A program made the translations under genes and the position numbers. 64,000 nucleotides of DNA, taken from assembly GCA_030149815.1 (NCBI GenBank), contig JASLHI010000005.1, positions 119,510 through 183,509 on the forward strand, given 5' to 3'. The notes under the pieces are model-generated. The model did not search any database and was not told the DNA's origin. It saw only the letters and a program-made list of their open reading frames with translations. Within the stretch, counting starts at the first letter, position 1. Every line of letters starts with the position of its first letter. Shown here in pieces: positions 9,096-17,627 of this stretch. The stretch is from Aquirhabdus sp. (GTDB lineage Bacteria > Pseudomonadota > Gammaproteobacteria > Pseudomonadales > Moraxellaceae).

Positions 9096-9141
9096 AACTT
9101 TATCTTTTTTCTATTTATTTTGATCTTCAACAAATTCCTAT

Positions 9142-9172
9142 AAAAAGAGTGCTTACGATAAGCACTCTTTTT
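9142..9172. terminator. Bidirectional rho-independent terminator
   Basis: A perfect 14-bp stem (AAAAAGAGTGCTTA with its complement) closes a three-base loop and is flanked by A and T runs on both sides. It lies between the convergent ribbon-helix-helix gene and the roadblock-like gene and should serve both. Confidence 0.9.
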
Positions 9173-9184
9173 TTCAATCTTCTA

Positions 9185-9541
9185 TCAAGAAAAGTCCAAC
9201 TCTTTTTCAAACGATTTCAACTCGTGGCGAGCCATTGCCAGATTGGATTTTTGACGATCTAAAACCAAATATAAAAATATTTCAGGATTACGGTCTAAAG
9301 GACGTAACAAGTGGTACTGCCGACCGAGAGTAATCAAAATATCTTCAGGAGAGTCATTCAGTTTTAATGATTGTGCAGTTTTGATTTTTGCACGTAGAAC
9401 TTCTGTATTACCAGCTGCCGCTAATTCAAGATCAAGACCGCCGCCCGCTGTTGCGAGGGCAAGACCGCTGGTTGAGTCAACTAGTGCTGTCGCAATAAAG
9501 CCGTCAATATTGTTGAGTGGAGTAAGGGAAAGTTTGCTCAT
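9185..9541 (-). CDS. Roadblock/LC7-like small protein
   Basis: A 118-residue soluble protein. Its first half (IDGFIATALVDSTSGLALAT) and last strand-helix unit (IFLYLVLDRQKSNLAMARHELKSFE) resemble the alpha-beta sandwich of Roadblock/LC7 proteins, which dimerise and often partner with small GTPases or act as scaffolds. No GTPase gene is adjacent, so the partner is unknown. The minus-strand ATG at 9541 has AAGGAAAT a few bases upstream. The family call rests on fold-like pattern, not on a catalytic motif. A generic conserved hypothetical protein is the alternative. Confidence 0.6.
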   Translation of the reverse strand: MSKLSLTPLNNIDGFIATALVDSTSGLALATAGGGLDLELAAAGNTEVLRAKIKTAQSLKLNDSPEDILITLGRQYHLLRPLDRNPEIFLYLVLDRQKSNLAMARHELKSFEKELDFS

Positions 9542-9889
9542 GATTGATTTCCTTATTCAATTTTAATTTAGTCGTATTATGTACATTACGTATCTTATGC
9601 TCATCTTGTTATTTTTTATTGTCTTTGAGTTCAATTTAAAAATAATTTTAATGAACATCAGATGTGTCTAACATTAGCATTTAGTGTGATTATGTCAATC
9701 ATAAAATGTGTGTAATTGTAAGTGAGCATCGTTTCAAAAATATTGTGGCGTAGCGAGCTCTTCATTTTTTGTCCTATTCTTGCAGACTTTATATAACTGT
9801 TATTTTGTGATTTTTCCTCAATAGTTGGACTCTTAATTTGGGATGGTTAAGGATTTTATTTTACTTCCATCGTGTGTTTGTCAGCATTC
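9542..9889. other. AT-rich intergenic region without a gene
   Basis: About 350 bp between two minus-strand genes. It has no open frame with plausible codon use and no strong hairpin. It presumably holds the promoter of the roadblock-like gene next to 9541, but no convincing -35/-10 pair stood out. Confidence 0.5.
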
Positions 9890-10453
9890 CTACCGTAAAT
9901 TCAGTATATAAGCAGGATAACCAATCGTTTCCCTAGCAAGAGAGTAAATATCTCTGGCTTCATAATAATCAGCGTGAGCGGAGCCAGTCACTTTTAATCC
10001 GACATGCGTCATGGCTAACTTTGTCCGAGCAATATGAAAAAACTGACTCACCATAAAAACAGAACGAATATGTCGTTCATACGCAATTTTGGCGACATTC
10101 TGTGCTGTGGCAGCGGTATTAATGCCTGAACTATCTCGAATGATAGATGCTGATGGAATACCGTGTTGTTCCAAATAATGAGCCATAACCTCTGCTTCAT
10201 CATACCCTTCGATCCCAGTTCCGCCGCTGACAATGATCAATGGGGCAATACCTTGATGATACATATCAATTGCACGGTCTATTCGTGCTCGTAATCTTGG
10301 GCTGGGTTGTCCATTTGGTAAAACAGTATTACCTAGAACAACAATTGCGTCAGCTTTTGCAATGTGATCATTTAGTCCAATCCATGTAATGATTCCCGTC
10401 ATTCCGAAGAATAGTATGATCAATACACAAGCACCGAATCGAATAAATTTCAT
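9890..10453 (-). CDS. YdcF/SanA-like family protein (DUF218) with membrane anchor
   Basis: A 187-residue protein with one amino-terminal hydrophobic segment (about residues 5-25), so most of it should lie on the periplasmic side. The body has the DUF218 pattern: DAIVVLGNTV, the PSPRLRARIDRAIDMY region, LIIVSGG and SSGINTAATAQN with the following helix. Members such as SanA and ElyC influence envelope integrity and lipid carrier use, but the reaction is not settled. The gene stands alone on the minus strand downstream of the dapA-like gene, and the dapA terminator separates the two. Confidence 0.85.
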   Translation of the reverse strand: MKFIRFGACVLIILFFGMTGIITWIGLNDHIAKADAIVVLGNTVLPNGQPSPRLRARIDRAIDMYHQGIAPLIIVSGGTGIEGYDEAEVMAHYLEQHGIPSASIIRDSSGINTAATAQNVAKIAYERHIRSVFMVSQFFHIARTKLAMTHVGLKVTGSAHADYYEARDIYSLARETIGYPAYILNLR

Positions 10454-10536
10454 AAGTACCTAACGAAATATGGATGTTCAGCCAAGCGTTTTATATGGGG
10501 TTGCAATTGCAGCAATCATTCGCATGAGTTTAGAAC

Positions 10537-10572
10537 AAAAAGTGCCTAAACCTTTACTGTCTAGGCGCTTTT
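10537..10572 (-). terminator. Terminator downstream of the dapA-like gene
   Basis: Eleven-base arms (AAAAGCGCCTA and TAGGCACTTTT on the minus strand) with one mismatch and a 13-base loop end in a T-rich run directly after the dapA-like stop codon. Confidence 0.7.
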
Positions 10573-10575
10573 CTT

Positions 10576-11484
10576 TTAGTTAAATTTCAACTCAAGAATA
10601 GCAGGCAATATCTCCCTCAGCCGTTCCACACATCCTGCTGAAGCAGGTGTCATCGGCAAGCGCACACTACTTTCTATCAATCCCATGATATTCAGCGCAG
10701 CTTTCACTGGTGCTGGATTAGGTTCAGAAAATAGAATTTGAATGAGTGGCTGTAGGGCATGATTAATCTGTCTTGCTTCAACCAAACGCCCATGTTGGAC
10801 ATGCTGATGCATCAGTCGATACAGATCAGGGCGAATGTGCGCCGCTGCTGAAACTGCACCAAACCCACCAAGACAGGAGCAGACAAAAATCATATTGTCC
10901 TCGCCACTGAGGATATTGAGTGTGGTTTCGTTAATCTGCTGGCTGAGTTGCATGATATTGCCATTACCACTTTCTTTGACTGCGATAAATTGCGGATTTC
11001 GATTTAATGCTTGTAGCGTAGTCAATTCAATATTGACGCCTGTGCGATACGGAATGTTGTAGATCATAAATGGCAAAGTTGTCGCTGCCGCCGCTGCTTC
11101 AAAATGACGTTGGATGCCAAGTTGTGACGGGCGGACATAGGCGGGCGGACTCATGAGAAAACCTGAAACCCCTTGATGCGTGCTGTATCGACGCACATCT
11201 TCCACGACTTGCACTGTGTCACTGCCACTGAGCCCGACCATGATGGGGCATTGACCGTCAGCCGCTTCAACAACTGCATCCAGCAATTGCAGATGCTCAG
11301 CATCACTTAGAGTCGCTGACTCGCCTGTCGTTGCACCGACGATCAAACCATCGATCCCTTGATCAATCAAATGCCGCGTGAGTTTTTGTGCAGCGGGTAA
11401 GTCTAGTTGTTGCGCGACTCCTTGAAACGGCGTGACAAGGGGGATCCAAATGCCAGTGGCATCGCTTTGGGTCAAAGGTCTCAT
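10576..11484 (-). CDS. dapA: 4-hydroxy-tetrahydrodipicolinate synthase (DapA family)
   Basis: DapA condenses pyruvate with aspartate semialdehyde at the first committed step of lysine and diaminopimelate synthesis. The 302-residue TIM-barrel protein has GATTGES (residues 50-56, T52/T53), the catalytic tyrosine Y142 with R147 in YNIPYRTG, and the Schiff-base lysine K170 in AVKES, so all DapA active-site residues are visible. Other members of the family (N-acetylneuraminate lyase, KDG aldolase) share the lysine. The Tyr/Thr/Arg set favours DapA, but there is no lysine-pathway neighbour, so a paralogue with another aldehyde substrate is possible. A terminator follows immediately. Confidence 0.82.
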   Translation of the reverse strand: MRPLTQSDATGIWIPLVTPFQGVAQQLDLPAAQKLTRHLIDQGIDGLIVGATTGESATLSDAEHLQLLDAVVEAADGQCPIMVGLSGSDTVQVVEDVRRYSTHQGVSGFLMSPPAYVRPSQLGIQRHFEAAAAATTLPFMIYNIPYRTGVNIELTTLQALNRNPQFIAVKESGNGNIMQLSQQINETTLNILSGEDNMIFVCSCLGGFGAVSAAAHIRPDLYRLMHQHVQHGRLVEARQINHALQPLIQILFSEPNPAPVKAALNIMGLIESSVRLPMTPASAGCVERLREILPAILELKFN

Positions 11485-11916
11485 TAAAGACTCCAGTTGT
11501 TTTAAAAAAGTTAAAACATCACCTGCACGCTACACCGTTCAAGAGTGCCGTGAGATGTGAAACTGGAGAAGTTAATTTGGTTCGTGATGCCTCCGCCAGA
11601 TTCTCATCTGACGGCAAGCAGCTTCCCGTTAGATGAGAATCTGCTTCTTAGACTTGTTTTGGTAAGTTATTTGAGAGCACGTTAAATGCGATGCAGCACT
11701 ATCTATCAGCGCAGTAAAGATGCGTGATTCAACAGAAACGTATGGTGCATTGAACATAACAATCAAAGAATGCAAAAGTGATGAGCTTGGAGTATAGCGA
11801 GCGTTTGTTTTGCGTACAATCCCATTTTTCCCATGAGCGTGAATCATTGTAAAGGTTTGGGCGAGCCGAATATCAATGTCCACGCATGGATTTATCACAA
11901 TTTTTTAACAGATGAT
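11485..11916. other. Intergenic region with one long hairpin, no confident gene
   Basis: About 430 bp between two minus-strand genes. An 89-codon minus-strand frame at 11629-11898 has no family resemblance and overlaps the hairpin at 11597-11643, so I do not call it. The rest shows no clear feature. Confidence 0.5.
11597..11643. repeat. Long imperfect inverted repeat (18-bp arms)
   Basis: The arm CAGATTCTCATCTGACGG at 11597-11614 pairs with its complement at 11626-11643 with a single mismatch, around an 11-base centre that itself contains AAG/CTT pairing. There is no T-run, so it is more like a palindromic repeat element or operator than a terminator. Confidence 0.7.
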
Positions 11917-12222
11917 TTATCCCCACTGCTTACCGAGCTGCTCAAGTCCCGCCATCTGTAAATCTTCAGGACTCATCAAAATACGAAATTTGCAACTCGC
12001 CTCAAAATATAGAAAGAATGGTTCAGAAAAAAACGGAATATCGGATGCTGTTTTAATATCAACGACAAAGATTCCGCCGCGCTTTCCGTCTTGTTCTGTG
12101 AAATAACTGACCTCAGGTTTGATGGTTTCCAGAATCTTGCCAATCATTTCTCCGACTTTTCCACTTCGGACTAAAGAATTGAATGGTTCAAGTGGGAAAT
12201 CGACGGTGAGTAACATTTTCAT
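11917..12222 (-). CDS. Small conserved protein, probably ferredoxin-fold; function unknown
   Basis: A 101-residue soluble protein with a pattern of strands and helices (KMLLTVDFP, helix through GKVGEMIGKILETI, then EVSYFTEQDGKRGGIFVVDI and a helix-strand end) that suggests a dimeric alpha-beta barrel or ferredoxin-like fold, similar to small proteins in which two such strands flank a glycine-rich turn. No catalytic residues can be assigned. The start is supported by AAGGAG about eight bases upstream on the minus strand. It lies divergent from fghA with 243 bp between them. I do not recognise a named family. Confidence 0.65.
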   Translation of the reverse strand: MKMLLTVDFPLEPFNSLVRSGKVGEMIGKILETIKPEVSYFTEQDGKRGGIFVVDIKTASDIPFFSEPFFLYFEASCKFRILMSPEDLQMAGLEQLGKQWG

Positions 12223-12465
12223 GATGAGACTCCTTGTTATAGTTTTTGAGTGATTGAAGCGATCAAGATGTGCACGGATCTTATGCGTAGATCAGGAAAT
12301 ATAAGATCCTTTTTGATTATAATGAGCATCGATTTGTTTAATTTGTAGTCAGATAATTTGTCACTAAGCGTATAGTCCGTCAAGGTGTTTGTGACCAATG
12401 GTTAGCGTTGCAAACAACCTTAAAATGTAGACTTATATCAATCTTTTTTGTTTCCTGAGAACAAG

Positions 12466-13299
12466 ATGAAAATCCTCAATTTTTCTCGCTGCTTTAATGG
12501 CGAACAACGTTTTTATCAGCATGATTCTGCCGTGATTGGTTTACCGATGAAGTTTGGCGTGTATGTGCCACCGCAAGCATTGGCTGGCGATGCGTGTCCT
12601 GCATTGTTTTATCTCGCTGGTTTAACCTGTACCGAAGAAACTTTTCCGATTAAAGCCCATGCACAAGCGATTGCTGCTGAGTTGGGTGTGATTCTGATTT
12701 CACCTGATACCAGCCCGCGTGGGGATGAAGCGGCAAAGGCGGATTATTGGGATTTGGGGCAAGGTGCAGGATTCTATGTCGATGCGACGCAAGCCCCGTG
12801 GGCGCCACATTATCGGATGGAGTCTTATCTATGTGATGAGCTATATGATCTGATTAAAGATCATTTCAATATTAATAAAATCAGTGTAATGGGTCATTCT
12901 ATGGGTGGACATGGTGCACTGACTTTAGCGCTGCGTCATCCTGAGTTATTTGAATCGGTTTCCGCGATTGCACCGATTGCTGCACCAATGGATTGTCTTT
13001 GGGGAGTCAAAGCCTTTACCAATTATTTGGGCGAAGATCAAAGCAAATGGGCTGAACATGATGCCAGTCGCTTAATTGCGTCGAAAGGGAAATTTTTTGA
13101 CAATATCTTGATTGATCAAGGTTTAGAAGATCAATTCCTCAATCAATTGCATCCTGATCGGTTCGAGGTGGCGTGTGCCAGTGTGGGGCAACCACTCACT
13201 TTGCGTCGTCATGCGGGATATGATCATGGATATTATTTTATTCAAAGTGTGATTGCCGATCATGTGCGCTATCATATGCAGGCGCTGCGCAAAGCCTGA
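12466..13299 (+). CDS. fghA: S-formylglutathione hydrolase
   Basis: This esterase D-type alpha/beta hydrolase releases formate and glutathione from S-formylglutathione, the product of the frmA enzyme. From the ATG at 12466 it has 277 residues, the usual length. The nucleophile is S145 in GHSMGGHGAL, the oxyanion region is YLAGLTCTEE (about 49-58), and aspartate and histidine follow in DQGLEDQFL and GYDHGYYF. The frame extends six codons further to a TTG at 12448, but family length favours the ATG. rpe follows after 54 bp. Confidence 0.93.
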   Translation: MKILNFSRCFNGEQRFYQHDSAVIGLPMKFGVYVPPQALAGDACPALFYLAGLTCTEETFPIKAHAQAIAAELGVILISPDTSPRGDEAAKADYWDLGQGAGFYVDATQAPWAPHYRMESYLCDELYDLIKDHFNINKISVMGHSMGGHGALTLALRHPELFESVSAIAPIAAPMDCLWGVKAFTNYLGEDQSKWAEHDASRLIASKGKFFDNILIDQGLEDQFLNQLHPDRFEVACASVGQPLTLRRHAGYDHGYYFIQSVIADHVRYHMQALRKA

Positions 13300-13353
13300 T
13301 TGTTGGTTTGCGCTTGATCATCACATTTGCCATTTATTTAGCCAGAGTTTGTT

Positions 13354-14031
13354 ATGACCCAACCGTATTGGATTGCTCCGTCGATTTTATCCGCTGACTT
13401 CGCTCGTTTGGGTGAAGATGTTGAAAGAGTGCTAAATGCTGGCGCGGATGTGGTGCACTTTGATGTGATGGATAATCACTATGTACCGAATCTGACGTTT
13501 GGTTCGATGATCTGTACTGCGCTGCGGAGTTATGGCATTACCGCGCCGATCGATGTGCATCTGATGGTTGAGCCTGTCGATCGCATGATTGAGTATTTTC
13601 TGGAAGCAGGCGCGAGCATTATTACGTTTCATCCTGAAGCGACACCGCATATTGATCGTTCACTACAGTTGATTAAGTCAGGCGGTGCAAAAGCTGGCTT
13701 GGTGTTTAATCCTGCGACACCATTACATTACCTCGATTATGTGATGGATAAAGTCGATCAAGTGCTATTAATGAGTGTAAACCCTGGTTTTGGTGGGCAA
13801 AGTTTTATTCCAAGTACGCTGGATAAACTACGCGTAGCGAAGCAAATGATTGAAAAAAGTGGTCGTGATATTCGTCTGGAAGTTGATGGCGGTGTGAATG
13901 TAAAGAACATTCGTGCGATTGCGGAAGCAGGTGCGGATATGTTTGTTGCGGGGTCTGCGATCTTTAATCAGCCTGATTATAAGGCGGTGATTGATGCGAT
14001 GCGGGCTGAGTTGGCGTTGGTGCAGCGATAA
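13354..14031 (+). CDS. rpe: Ribulose-phosphate 3-epimerase
   Basis: Rpe interconverts ribulose 5-phosphate and xylulose 5-phosphate in the pentose phosphate pathway. The 225-residue TIM barrel has the metal and catalytic motifs APSILSADFARLGED at the start, HFDVMDNHYVPN (about 34-45), DVHLMVEP, VNPGFGGQSFIP and the final EVDGGVN, and the phosphate-binding GSAIF. All key residues are present. It follows fghA closely, and a repeat-rich region follows it. Confidence 0.96.
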   Translation: MTQPYWIAPSILSADFARLGEDVERVLNAGADVVHFDVMDNHYVPNLTFGSMICTALRSYGITAPIDVHLMVEPVDRMIEYFLEAGASIITFHPEATPHIDRSLQLIKSGGAKAGLVFNPATPLHYLDYVMDKVDQVLLMSVNPGFGGQSFIPSTLDKLRVAKQMIEKSGRDIRLEVDGGVNVKNIRAIAEAGADMFVAGSAIFNQPDYKAVIDAMRAELALVQR

Positions 14032-14043
14032 GTATACTTTGAA

Positions 14044-14140
14044 AAAATCCTCTCCCATCAGGGAGATGTTAGGTGAGGGGTGGTTTTTAGCGTTGAAACC
14101 ATTCCTCTCTCGATCTTCCTCTTGAAGGGGGGAAGTAAAA
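14044..14140. repeat. Degenerate purine-rich intergenic repeat, relative of the 2.3-kb unit
   Basis: The stretch contains CCTCTCCCATCAGGGAGATG followed by a G-rich part, then AAACCATTCCTCTCTCG and TCTTCCTCTTGAAGGGGGG. The second half matches the 2320-2356 unit at roughly 70 percent by eye. It may act as a weak terminator after rpe. Confidence 0.5.
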
Positions 14141-14176
14141 CAGAATGATTGTCCATGAGATCAAATCAGTGCACGC

Positions 14177-14315
14177 TATAGCTCGTTGAGCTTGTCGAAA
14201 CGCGCGGGAAATACTCAAAAATCTTAATCCCGTAAACTCTATCAAGTCAAATTCGCTGTATTTGTCGAATTGTATCAGCGTATACCGCACATTTCGACAG
14301 GCTCAATGAGCTATG
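14177..14315. repeat. MITE-like element with 31-bp terminal inverted repeats
   Basis: The left arm at 14177-14207 (core GCTCGTTGAGCTTGTCGAAA) and the right arm at 14285-14315 (core TTTCGACAGGCTCAATGAGC) are inverted copies that match at about 26 of 31 positions and enclose about 77 bp without coding potential. The same arm occurs at 37638-37710, 61673-61702 and, degraded, at 33309-33398. Confidence 0.7.
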
Positions 14316-14325
14316 CTGTTGAAAG

Positions 14326-14976
14326 TTAATCCTGATTCCTTTCAATTGAATGCTCGTCTTGATACACAAATTTGGGAATCTCCCAGTGATATTTGATGGC
14401 AAGTAGGCGGAATAAGAAGCCGCCAAACAAGGTAATAATCATGCCTTGTTCATCGATAAGATTCAGTTGCAAGCAACCGAGATAAAGCGCGGCACTGGCC
14501 AAGGCAACGCTAGCATAGAGTTCTTTTTGAAAAATCAATGGAATGTCATTACACAAAATATCGCGCAAAATCCCACCAAAGACCCCTGTAATCACACCAA
14601 ACACTGCGCTGATCAGCAGACTTTGTTTGATCAGTCCTTCGTGCTGCATTTGAAGGGCAACCTGACACCCGATAATGGTAAACGCAACCAATCCCAACGC
14701 ATCCAGCACTAAAAAGATGGATTTCAAGTGCTTCATTAGAGGTGCAATCACCACAGTCAATAATGCCGCAAAACCTGTGAGTGCAAGGTATTCTGGATGT
14801 TTGACCCAAGTGAGAGGGTAGTGTCCGAGCAATACATCACGGGCTGAACCTCCACCGAGTGCCGTCACGCATGCAATCAATACAACACCAAATAAATCCA
14901 TACTGCGCCGCCCAGCAGAAAGCGCGCCAGTCATGGCCTCAGCGGTGATCGCGATGATGTAAATAATAGTCAGCAT
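14326..14976 (-). CDS. TRIC cation channel family protein (UPF0126)
   Basis: A 216-residue membrane protein of seven hydrophobic segments arranged as two similar halves. The halves are marked by the repeated glycine/arginine motifs TALGGGSARDVLLG (near residue 39) and TGVFGGILRDILC (near residue 128), the hallmark of the prokaryotic TRIC-like family that forms trimeric potassium-type cation channels. A short charged carboxy tail follows. It stands alone on the minus strand. The MITE-like element lies just downstream of its stop codon. Confidence 0.87.
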   Translation of the reverse strand: MLTIIYIIAITAEAMTGALSAGRRSMDLFGVVLIACVTALGGGSARDVLLGHYPLTWVKHPEYLALTGFAALLTVVIAPLMKHLKSIFLVLDALGLVAFTIIGCQVALQMQHEGLIKQSLLISAVFGVITGVFGGILRDILCNDIPLIFQKELYASVALASAALYLGCLQLNLIDEQGMIITLFGGFLFRLLAIKYHWEIPKFVYQDEHSIERNQD

Positions 14977-15084
14977 GTAGGGTGATGATCTGGATCAGTT
15001 TTGGTGCGGGCATTTTAACCGACTCGGTTCATGAAATGGAGGTTTAGTGCTGACTCGACAATTCACACGATTCTTTCACACTAG

Positions 15085-15549
15085 CTATGCAATCCAATTA
15101 GAGCAGCATTTTTTGAATTTAGTACCATTGCCACACGGACAAGCATCATTGCGTCCGAGATTGACTGGGGCAGTGGGATCGAGAAAATACCAACGATCTT
15201 TTATTTTTACAAAACCTGATTTTTCAAGATGTTGATGCTCACCTTGCGCATCTTTCCATTTAGCAACAAACGTCACCGTCGCGTGAATCTTGTCGGCAAG
15301 TTCCTGAAAATTTTGTACGTCTAAGCCAAGCCATGTGCTTTGTGTGGACCAAGCACGAATGCCATTTTCATCTAATAATTTTTGCTGAGCAGGCAATGTG
15401 GTGGCAACGAGATAGTCAATTAATCCAAGTGTGTAGGCACTATAACGCGAACGCATTAGTTTTTCTGCGGTGGGTGCAGGTTCGCCTGCATGGTATTGAC
15501 CACAGCAGTTGGCGAGGAGATTTTTGGAGTTGCAGGGACAAATTTGCAT
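15085..15549 (-). CDS. YchJ family protein with SEC-C zinc motifs
   Basis: A 154-residue soluble protein framed by two cysteine clusters, CPCNSKNLLANCC at the start and CPCGNGTKFKKCC at the end, both zinc-binding SEC-C motifs, with the NTF2-like YchJ domain between them (PTAEKLMRSRYSAYTLGLIDYL). Its role is not established. SEC-C motifs occur in SecA, where zinc aids SecB and phospholipid contact. It starts 7 bp after the LysE-family gene ends, so the two form a short minus-strand unit. Confidence 0.88.
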   Translation of the reverse strand: MQICPCNSKNLLANCCGQYHAGEPAPTAEKLMRSRYSAYTLGLIDYLVATTLPAQQKLLDENGIRAWSTQSTWLGLDVQNFQELADKIHATVTFVAKWKDAQGEHQHLEKSGFVKIKDRWYFLDPTAPVNLGRNDACPCGNGTKFKKCCSNWIA

Positions 15550-15556
15550 AAGTGGT

Positions 15557-16177
15557 TTAGCTGTTCACAAAGTTAACAAATACGGGAATGATCGACCCAA
15601 CGAGTAATAGTGCCATACTGATATTAAAGATTTTCTGGTGTTTTGGGTTTTGTAGAAAACGCTTCAAATTTGCACCAAAGAATAGCCACGTTGCTGCGCT
15701 TGGAAATGCAGTGATGAGGAATATGAGTGCAATGATACCAATTTGTTGGAAAATATTGGTGCTCAGTGTCGTGTACGTTGCAATCGCCCCTGTCGCCATA
15801 ATCCATGCTTTAGGATTAACCCATTGAAAAAGTGCGGCTTGCCAAAAATTCAGTGGTTTGGCATTGCTGCTACTGATGTCATGTGTTTTAGTCATGGCAA
15901 TGACCCATGCCAAATAGAGCAAGTACACAATCCCCAACACTTGAATGACCGTGTGAATCATCGGGAACCGTTCAAAAAGGCTTCCTAATCCCACACCAAT
16001 CAACAACACCATCACTGGGAAACCCAGACAAATGCCGAAAAGATGAGGCAAGCTTTTTCTTACACCATAATTTAAGCCAGAACTCATGAGCATCACGTTA
16101 TTTGGGCCAGGTGTGATCGCTGCCGAAAATGCAAATAAAACGAGCGCAAAGTAAAGTTCAAACGTATGTGATGCCAT
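15557..16177 (-). CDS. LysE/RhtB family amino acid exporter
   Basis: A 206-residue inner membrane protein with about six hydrophobic segments and the family's amino-terminal signature AAITPGPNNVMLMSSGLNYG. RhtB-type members export homoserine, threonine, lysine or similar compounds. The substrate cannot be told from sequence. The frame is open to an ATG at 16210, but MASHTFELYFALVLFAF at 16177 is the natural start because the hydrophobic first helix follows directly. The YchJ gene follows after 7 bp. Confidence 0.88.
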   Translation of the reverse strand: MASHTFELYFALVLFAFSAAITPGPNNVMLMSSGLNYGVRKSLPHLFGICLGFPVMVLLIGVGLGSLFERFPMIHTVIQVLGIVYLLYLAWVIAMTKTHDISSSNAKPLNFWQAALFQWVNPKAWIMATGAIATYTTLSTNIFQQIGIIALIFLITAFPSAATWLFFGANLKRFLQNPKHQKIFNISMALLLVGSIIPVFVNFVNS

Positions 16178-16500
16178 GAAAATAGTCTTGACCTTAAAGC
16201 ATGAGATCATAAAAAATCAGTATGCCAATTCCTGTGTTGTAAATACAGGAGTTTGATGATTCATGACGTATAGGCTGTGATCATATTTGCCACTTTGATT
16301 GCTTTTGGGAGTGGTTCGGACGTCATCCTGTGATGCGTCGTTGATAAGCAATTGGTATCAGTCGACACTAAAATGTGACTCTTTCTGCTAGAGACGCAGA
16401 GAAAGAATAGGTAAATAATGCAGATCTTCAGTGCAATTGTGCTAGCATGTTGATATTGACAATATGTGTTGTCTAATTTAATAAATCGGAGAGATTCGCG

Positions 16501-16929
16501 ATGTTGAAAACCCAACGTGTTTATGTCGTCCATGAATTTAATGCACCTGTTGCAAAAGTATTCGCAGCGTTAAGCGAACATGAAAACCTCAGTCAAATTT
16601 TTGCCCCAGCCAAGGTGACTCGTCTAAAAGACGGTCAAGGTGCGCGTAATGGCGTGGGTTCTGCGCGTAAACTCTCTATTCCATTGACGCCATCTTTTGT
16701 TGAAACCAATCAGGTTTATGTTGAAAACGAAAGAATTGAATATGCGATTACCAGTGGTATTGCTCCGATTAAAGAGCATCGTGGTGTGATGAAATTTATT
16801 GATCTAGGCAACCGTACTCGCTTGGAATACACCATTGAGTTCAAAGGGCGTGTCCCGTTTATTGGTCCTATCGTTAAATTCGCGTTGCAAGATGGCGTCA
16901 GTCGCGGTCTGAAAAAACTGAAGTTCTAA
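16501..16929 (+). CDS. SRPBCC (START-like) family protein
   Basis: A 142-residue soluble protein with a single SRPBCC/polyketide cyclase-like domain: an opening strand (RVYVVHEFNAPVAKVFAALSE), a helix, then a long run of beta strands and a closing amphipathic helix (KFALQDGVSRGLKKLKF). Such proteins bind hydrophobic ligands in a deep cavity. The ligand is unknown. The ATG has a strong GGAGAG site eight bases upstream. It is monocistronic and ends in a clear terminator. Confidence 0.85.
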   Translation: MLKTQRVYVVHEFNAPVAKVFAALSEHENLSQIFAPAKVTRLKDGQGARNGVGSARKLSIPLTPSFVETNQVYVENERIEYAITSGIAPIKEHRGVMKFIDLGNRTRLEYTIEFKGRVPFIGPIVKFALQDGVSRGLKKLKF

Positions 16930-16948
16930 ACGCATGAATGAAGCAACG

Positions 16949-16975
16949 AAAAAGGACACGTTATGTGTCCTTTTT
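16949..16975 (+). terminator. Rho-independent terminator after the SRPBCC gene
   Basis: An 11-bp perfect stem (AAAAAGGACAC and complement) with a five-base loop is followed by a T7 run. It can also serve the convergent minus-strand gene at 17016. Confidence 0.9.
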
Positions 16976-17015
16976 TTATGAAAATAATTATGGATTTTGG
17001 ACGATATGGACGGAC

Positions 17016-17222
17016 TTAAGCCAGCCAGCCTGATCCTTCTGCATCTCGATCAATATCTAAGATATTCTTTGGCAGTTTTACTTCTAAATTTTGACCATGC
17101 AAGGTATAGCCAGCAACCACCAAATCATCTTCTATACGGACGATAGTTAATTTGATGGAGTCGCAAATCACGACTTTTTCTCCGATATATGTTTCTATTT
17201 GTTCCATATCTTCTAAGCTCAT
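17016..17222 (-). CDS. Small protein of unknown function
   Basis: A 68-residue acidic protein predicted to be mostly beta strands (EKVVICDSIKLTIVRIEDDLVVAGYTL, then LEVKLPKNILDID). The start at the second possible ATG (MSLEDMEQ) is favoured because AAGGA lies six bases upstream of it, whereas it would abut the ATG two codons earlier. I do not recognise a family. It sits between the terminator of the SRPBCC gene and the vgrG region. Confidence 0.55.
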   Translation of the reverse strand: MSLEDMEQIETYIGEKVVICDSIKLTIVRIEDDLVVAGYTLHGQNLEVKLPKNILDIDRDAEGSGWLA

Positions 17223-17627
17223 GATCATTCCTTATAGTTTGTATAGGGTTCTTTTAGCTGCGTAAATTGAGTCTCGCATATTACTTATACAGATGCATGA
17301 TTAATTTTATCACATGGCTTTATTCCAGTTCTCAAAGATAAGAGAGATCAAATTGGGTCAGTGCATGGGTGTCGTATAAAAATAAATCAATAGTCGTTTT
17401 TGGTCTATAAATATCTCGATCTAAAAAGTATCAAGGTTCACATTTATTGGAGTCAGTAGCGGAAATTATTGTGACTTAAATCACACAACATATTGTTTAA
17501 CAATGTTATTTTGCAATATGGATTATTTTTAATTTAGAATGCGCAACAACAAAAAAGCACTTTTTGATTAGAAAAATACTGAATCCATTAAATATTTTTA
17601 TATTTATAAAAAGCACGAGAATGAATA
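17223..17627. other. AT-rich region upstream of vgrG
   Basis: About 400 bp, strongly AT-rich, with no convincing open frame. It must hold the promoters of both vgrG and the minus-strand small gene. The composition would suit H-NS-type silencing, as is common upstream of acquired secretion genes, but no specific site is visible. Confidence 0.5.

Noticed and set aside
11629..11898. An 89-codon minus-strand frame in the gap before dapA
   Set aside because: It has no family resemblance, overlaps the long inverted repeat and has no ribosome site.
12448..12465. Extended fghA start at a TTG
   Set aside because: Adds six residues not seen in the family. The ATG at 12466 gives the standard length.
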